This document shows positions 60,170 through 64,000 of a stretch of DNA of 64,000 nucleotides, one piece after another (positions within the stretch are counted from its first letter, which is position 1; each line of letters opens with the position of its first letter). The DNA comes from Thalassospira sp. HJ (lineage in GTDB: Bacteria > Pseudomonadota > Alphaproteobacteria > Rhodospirillales > Thalassospiraceae). The notes under the pieces are model-generated. The model did not search any database and was not told the DNA's origin. It saw nothing but the letters and a program-made list of their open reading frames with translations. A program made the position numbers and the translations under genes. The stretch is taken from NCBI RefSeq assembly GCF_000948415.1, contig NZ_JYII01000020.1, forward strand, positions 248,001-312,000, given 5' to 3'.

Positions 60170-60871
60170 ATGCTTATCAAAGTAGATGCAGATACCCGCG
60201 GTCGCGCCCAGTTTGGCTGGCTTGATTCCAACCATACCTTTTCGTTCGGTCATTATTACGATCCGAACCGCATGGGCTGGGGGCCGCTGCGCGTCATTAA
60301 CGAAGACCGCGTCATTCCCGGTGCCGGGTTCGACACCCATGGCCACAAGGATATGGAAATCATTTCCTATGTTCTTGATGGTGCCCTTGAACACAAGGAC
60401 AGCATCGGCAACGGATCAGTGATCCGTCCGGGGCGTCTGCAGCGCATGACCGCTGGCACCGGCATCCGCCATTCGGAATACAACCATTCGAAATCCGATC
60501 CGGTGCACTTCCTGCAGATCTGGATCGTCCCCGAAGCCGCCGGTCTTGAGCCGGGCTATGAGGAAAAGGAAATCGCACGTCGCGATACCGGTTCCGGCCT
60601 GACCCTGATTGGCAGCCGCGATGGCCGTGAAGATTCGATCACCATTCATCAGAATGTCGATCTTTATGTCGCCCATCTCAATGACGGCGAAACAGCAAAC
60701 CACAAAATCGCAAAAGGCCGGGTTGCCTGGGTGCAGGTTGCACGCGGCACCGTAACGCTGAACGGCGAGACCCTTAATGCCGGTGACGGTGTGGCGATCA
60801 AGGATGAAGACGAGATTGTCTTTGCCGATGCCAACAATGCCGAAGCCCTTTTATTTGATATGGCGGCATAA
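60170..60871 (+). CDS. Pirin family protein
   Basis: This 233-aa bicupin protein has the metal ligands of pirin visible in the N-terminal cupin: H57 and H59 in DTHGHKDMEI, H101 and E103 in RHSEYN. Some pirins act as quercetin 2,3-dioxygenases, others bind regulators such as pyruvate dehydrogenase; the role here is open. GTGGAGGTAG precedes the ATG. A DoxX gene follows in the same transcript after 39 bases, a common pairing, and a terminator closes the two-gene operon. Confidence 0.93.
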   Translation: MLIKVDADTRGRAQFGWLDSNHTFSFGHYYDPNRMGWGPLRVINEDRVIPGAGFDTHGHKDMEIISYVLDGALEHKDSIGNGSVIRPGRLQRMTAGTGIRHSEYNHSKSDPVHFLQIWIVPEAAGLEPGYEEKEIARRDTGSGLTLIGSRDGREDSITIHQNVDLYVAHLNDGETANHKIAKGRVAWVQVARGTVTLNGETLNAGDGVAIKDEDEIVFADANNAEALLFDMAA

Positions 60872-60910
60872 AACGCGAAACCCGCGTGCCCCATGACCAG
60901 GAGAACTGTC

Positions 60911-61381
60911 ATGAATACCCTTGAAACCACCCAGACCCGTCCGATCATCCCTGCCCTTGGCAATGTTTGGTCGGCCCTTAAACCGCTTTCACCTGTCATC
61001 ATCCGTGTGGCTACCGGCCTTCTTATGGTGCCGCATGGGGCACAAAAACTGTTTGGTGCCTTTGGCGGTTATGGTCTTGAAGGCACGGCTGGCTGGCTTG
61101 AAAGCATCGGCTTTGCACCGGGCCTGCTGTTTGCGCTTGCGATCGGCCTTCTTGAATTCTTTGGCGGCTTGCTGCTGACCGTCGGGCTTCTGACCCGTCC
61201 GGTGGCTGCTGCGGTTCTTGTCTTCATGACCGTCGCCGTTTTGACCCACATCCCGGCTGGCTATTTCTGGATTAATGGTGGTTTTGAAACGCCGCTGATG
61301 TGGGGTCTGCTTGCGCTGGCGACCCTGATTCAGGGTGGTGGCAAGTTTTCAATCGACCATAAAATCGGTCGCGAATTCTGA
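60911..61381 (+). CDS. DoxX family membrane protein
   Basis: This is a 156-aa protein with four hydrophobic segments and the motif LLMVPHGAQKLFGAFGGYGL typical of DoxX/DoxD. ATG 60911, seven bases after AGGAGA, is preferred over ATG 60893. DoxX-type proteins are linked to oxidative stress or quinone chemistry. Function here is inferred only from the pairing with pirin. Confidence 0.9.
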   Translation: MNTLETTQTRPIIPALGNVWSALKPLSPVIIRVATGLLMVPHGAQKLFGAFGGYGLEGTAGWLESIGFAPGLLFALAIGLLEFFGGLLLTVGLLTRPVAAAVLVFMTVAVLTHIPAGYFWINGGFETPLMWGLLALATLIQGGGKFSIDHKIGREF

Positions 61382-61399
61382 TCATCACACTAGGGTCTG

Positions 61400-61435
61400 A
61401 AACGGGTTGCAACTTTTTGCAGCCCGTTTTCATTT
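61400..61435 (+). terminator. Rho-independent terminator after doxX
   Basis: AAACGGGTTGCA (61400-61411) pairs with TGCAGCCCGTTT (61418-61429) with one G-T wobble around a six-base loop, then T-rich sequence. Confidence 0.85.
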
Positions 61436-61532
61436 GTGTCCCCAAATGGGGATATTGAAATCTCAGGAAAAGGTTAGAAATACAGTCAAGGCAACAAATT
61501 CACCTATTCACAAAACATATCGGTACTGAACC

Positions 61533-62006
61533 ATGAATATCGCAGCGCCCAGAAACAGTCAGAATGACATCGAAATTGCTGATGGCATGCGCCGCTGCAA
61601 AGACGACAACGCATTTGGCAAGACCAACGCCGAAAAGCGTTTCCTGCTGGTCGATGACAGTATCGAAGTTCGCTTCTCTGTCCGTCGTGTTTTGCGCAGT
61701 GCCGGCGCGACCCAGATCGATGTTGCCGAAAACGGTGAAACAGCGCTGCAGATGTTGGCCCAGGCCGGTCGAAAACAAACCCCCTATGACGTGGTGATCA
61801 TGGATTATATGATGCCGGGCATGTCGGGCATTGAAATGCTTTATGAAATCCAGCGCAGAGACATCAAGAATATCGACGGCACGCGCAAGATCATGCTGAC
61901 CGGTTTCTATGACGCCAAGGTCAACGCAGAAGCCAAATCGGTTGGCGCGACCTTTGTCCTGAGCAAGCCCTGCGACGCGGCCAGCCTGTCGGCTGCGATC
62001 GCATAG
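61533..62006 (+). CDS. Single-domain response regulator (CheY-like)
   Basis: This 157-aa protein has a receiver domain from about residue 34, following an N-terminal extension that is not part of the fold. The acidic pair lies in LLVDDSIE (near residue 45), the phosphoacceptor is D91 in VVIMDYMMPG, and the conserved lysine lies in FVLSKPCD. It has no output domain, so it would act by protein contact or phosphorelay. It lies 15 bases upstream of a REC-HDOD gene on the same strand and is convergent with a histidine kinase gene. Confidence 0.92.
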   Translation: MNIAAPRNSQNDIEIADGMRRCKDDNAFGKTNAEKRFLLVDDSIEVRFSVRRVLRSAGATQIDVAENGETALQMLAQAGRKQTPYDVVIMDYMMPGMSGIEMLYEIQRRDIKNIDGTRKIMLTGFYDAKVNAEAKSVGATFVLSKPCDAASLSAAIA

Positions 62007-62021
62007 TTACTGAAAAAGCAC

Positions 62022-63269
62022 ATGCCCGATAACGCCTCGATCATATTTGTCGATGATGACCTCAATGTCCTGCGAGGTTTGCGGCGGCGCATGCTTTCAA
62101 AGCGGCCGAAATGGACGCTGCGTTTCTATGAGAGCGCCGAACAGGCACTTGTCGGTCTGGAAGAAGCGCCTGCAGACGTTGTGATTTCCGACATGCGCAT
62201 GCCGTCCATGGACGGGGCGGAGTTCCTTCGGATCGTTGCCAAACGCTGGCCGCAAACATCGCGCATTCTGCTATCTGGCTATGCCGACGAAACCGCCATT
62301 CTCAACGGTGCGGCGGCAACCCATCATTTTCTTGCCAAACCGTGCACCGATAACGACATCATCCACGCCGCAGAACGCGGCCTTATCATGAACAGGTATC
62401 TGCACGATCCATTACTTGTCGATCTGCTGTCACAGGTACCCACCGATCTGATGTGGCCGGCAACATTTCGCCGCCTGCACACCATCTTGCAGTTCAGCGG
62501 CCCCAGCAGCCGTGCCGAACTTAACGATTTCGCCAATGACCACCCGGCCCTGACCGCACTTGCGCATGAACTTGCCCTGCGTGAAGAACTTGTGCCAACC
62601 GAAAGCACCCCGGACTTCATCAAACTGTTGAAGGTTCTTGGCATCGAAAGCATCAAGGCCTTGTGCGTCTTGTGGTGCGAACTCGGCCAACCCCAACGGT
62701 TTGACGGTGAACAGATTGACGTCAAGCTGCATCGACCACTTGTCCTTGGGCAGATGGCCGCCAATATTGCAAGGCTTCGCAGTCTGGCACCGGATGCGGT
62801 TGATCAGGTGCGGGCATCCGCACTTCTGTGTCATATCGGTGAAATCATCATGGCCCATGTCCTGCCGGAAAAGCACGCCGCCAGCCGCCATCGCGCAGAT
62901 ACAGACAACTGTGACATCATTTCAGCTGAAATCAGCGAGTTAGGCTTTGCCCATCCGGCCGTGTCGGCATGTCTTTGCACCTGCTGGGGTTTTCCCCACA
63001 AGATCATTGAAAACATCGCCTTTCATCATCGTCCGGAATCGGCACCAACGGCCATTTCCCAAAGCCTTTTGATCGTTTATGCCGCGCAACACTTCGCGCG
63101 CAAGGCCGGCGTTGACGGTGCGACTCGGGCGAAGAAATACGATCTCGCAAGCGGCTATATCACCAAATGCGGTGCGGCATCCGACTGGCCGGTCTGGGAA
63201 CAAAGCTGCTTTGATGGCCACGTCCCGCTTGAACCCGTCCAACACCAAGGCATGATGCAGACCGCGTGA
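62022..63269 (+). CDS. Response regulator with C-terminal HDOD domain
   Basis: This 415-aa protein has an N-terminal receiver domain with FVDDDLN, phosphoacceptor D57 in VVISDMRMP, and the lysine in FLAKPCTDND. The C-terminal HDOD-like domain (about residues 145-340) has segments such as FIKLLKVLGIESIKALCVLW and ALLCHIGEIIMAHVLPEK. HDOD domains are signalling modules related to HD phosphohydrolases but lacking their catalytic residues. It probably forms a phosphorelay with the preceding single-domain regulator and the neighbouring kinase. Confidence 0.9.
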   Translation: MPDNASIIFVDDDLNVLRGLRRRMLSKRPKWTLRFYESAEQALVGLEEAPADVVISDMRMPSMDGAEFLRIVAKRWPQTSRILLSGYADETAILNGAAATHHFLAKPCTDNDIIHAAERGLIMNRYLHDPLLVDLLSQVPTDLMWPATFRRLHTILQFSGPSSRAELNDFANDHPALTALAHELALREELVPTESTPDFIKLLKVLGIESIKALCVLWCELGQPQRFDGEQIDVKLHRPLVLGQMAANIARLRSLAPDAVDQVRASALLCHIGEIIMAHVLPEKHAASRHRADTDNCDIISAEISELGFAHPAVSACLCTCWGFPHKIIENIAFHHRPESAPTAISQSLLIVYAAQHFARKAGVDGATRAKKYDLASGYITKCGAASDWPVWEQSCFDGHVPLEPVQHQGMMQTA

Positions 63270-63317
63270 TAGTACACGCCGCCTGCATGACCGGATCAGA
63301 ATCTTACTGTGGTTGGG

Positions 63318-64000
63318 TTATCTCAACAGGCTGTTGAGATCGCTTGGCCCTTCAAGGAATTCCGCATTGGTATCGGCCATCGCATTGGCGTCGGGCTTGG
63401 GCAGGCGAATAACAAACTCTGCCCCGTCGGTATAATCCGCCGACAAGGTCAGATCGCCGTTGAAGTCGTCCTGGATAAGCTTGCGACAGATCGGAAGCCC
63501 CTGCCCCGTGCCGACACCGCGTTCCTTGGTGGTAAAGAAGTAATCGAAAATACGTTCGCGGAGTTCTGCGGGCACCCCGCCACCATTGTCACGCAGTCGA
63601 ATATAGACATTGTCTTCGTCCGACATCACAAGAAGATCAATATTGCCCCGGCGCTGGCCGCTTTCACGGATGGCTTGGGATGCATTGACGATCAAGTTGA
63701 TCAGCGCCTGCGACAGGTGGTTTCTGCGCCCGCTGACCTCGGTGACGTCCGATTGCATCGACACTTCCAGATCCGCAATATGCTTGACCTGGTTGCGGGT
63801 CAGGGTGACGGCCGTATCAATTTCCTCGGTAATTGAAATCAGCTCCACCGCATCGGTCGTCGGGTGGGCAAATTTGCGAATGCCGCGCACAATCTCGGCA
63901 ATGCGGTTCAGGCCCTGAATGCTTTCATCGATTGCCATCGGCACTTCTTCGCTGATGAAATCGATCTTGTCGTTATCAAGATTAAGCTTTGCCGGTTCTT
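63318..64000 (-). CDS. Sensor histidine kinase, C-terminal part (partial at window edge)
   Basis: The frame stays open to position 64000, so the gene is truncated by the window; about 227 codons are visible. They cover the end of the dimerisation region and the ATPase domain: the N box ALINLIVNASQAI, the G1 region LRDNGGGVP, the F/G2 region IFDYFFTTKERGVGTGQGLP. The phosphoaccepting His region lies off the edge. It converges with the REC and REC-HDOD genes and is their likely kinase. Confidence 0.93.
   Translation of the reverse strand, partial: EPAKLNLDNDKIDFISEEVPMAIDESIQGLNRIAEIVRGIRKFAHPTTDAVELISITEEIDTAVTLTRNQVKHIADLEVSMQSDVTEVSGRRNHLSQALINLIVNASQAIRESGQRRGNIDLLVMSDEDNVYIRLRDNGGGVPAELRERIFDYFFTTKERGVGTGQGLPICRKLIQDDFNGDLTLSADYTDGAEFVIRLPKPDANAMADTNAEFLEGPSDLNSLLR

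Noticed and set aside
1-64000. Search for CRISPR arrays, phage genes, transposases, toxin-antitoxin pairs, retrons or defence systems
   Set aside because: I saw no regular repeats with spacers, no integrase or transposase motifs and no nuclease or reverse transcriptase domains. All long genes are accounted for by metabolism, transport or regulation.

Overview
The window is gene-dense chromosomal DNA from a free-living, aerobic Gram-negative bacterium. I infer an alphaproteobacterium of the Rhodospirillales/Thalassospira type. The reasons are the small SdhAF4-type (DUF1674) gene, the hemP-hmuRSTUV haem locus, osmoregulated glucan genes, TctABC and polyamine-type transporters, and moderately high GC. 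No database search was possible, so the genus is a guess. I found no rRNA, tRNA, CRISPR array, prophage, transposon or integration site. Annotated genes are intact except the last one, which runs off the right edge.

Layout. 1-6.8 kb: rpe, an SDH assembly factor gene, tex, a TPP riboswitch with thiM-thiE, a small secreted protein and Fe superoxide dismutase. 6.9-12.2 kb: an amino-acid catabolic cluster on the minus strand (ALDH7-type semialdehyde dehydrogenase, class III omega-aminotransferase, FAD oxidoreductase) with a divergent GcvA-like LysR gene. 12.2-18.5 kb: a complete haem-uptake operon, hemP-hmuR-hmuS-hmuT-hmuU-hmuV, including a 55-aa hemP. 18.7-23 kb: two exporters, an isoaspartyl dipeptidase and two glycine-zipper envelope proteins. 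23.2-35.6 kb: a lipid uptake and beta-oxidation region (SCP2-like protein, DUF6134 protein, FadL, FadD, a MerR regulator, thiolase, FadN-type bifunctional enzyme, acyl-CoA dehydrogenase, thioesterase, enoyl-CoA isomerase-like protein, HSDL2-like SDR). 35.8-40.4 kb: opgG-opgH and an unknown gene. 40.6-42.3 kb: an AraC regulator divergent from a YHS-domain protein. 42.3-48.9 kb: tctC-tctB-tctA-ggt, a TauE/SafE permease and a GntR/FCD regulator. 48.9-57.1 kb: a polyamine-type ABC transporter with a hydantoin-racemase-like enzyme, a second GntR/FCD regulator and an alpha-ketoglutarate-semialdehyde dehydrogenase. 57.1-64 kb: a PaaI-type thioesterase, a 58-aa ORF, a LysR regulator, a CbiX-like protein, pirin-DoxX, and a two-component group (REC, REC-HDOD and a histidine kinase).

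The most informative signal beyond the genes is regulatory. Three near-identical 16-bp ACGTTAACGT palindromes, plus a degenerate fourth, lie before the SCP2-DUF6134-fadL operon, before fadD and before the merR gene. They suggest one MerR-controlled lipid regulon running from uptake to beta-oxidation. Further palindromes or shared half-sites mark the promoters of the LysR-flanked amino-acid cluster, the tct/TauE/GntR block, the second GntR with its likely aldehyde-dehydrogenase target, and the 58-aa ORF. A perfect 15-bp hairpin sits between hmuR and the Shine-Dalgarno sequence of hmuS. I did not find an obviously new defence or mobile system. The novel candidates are these control elements and a few small or degenerate proteins.
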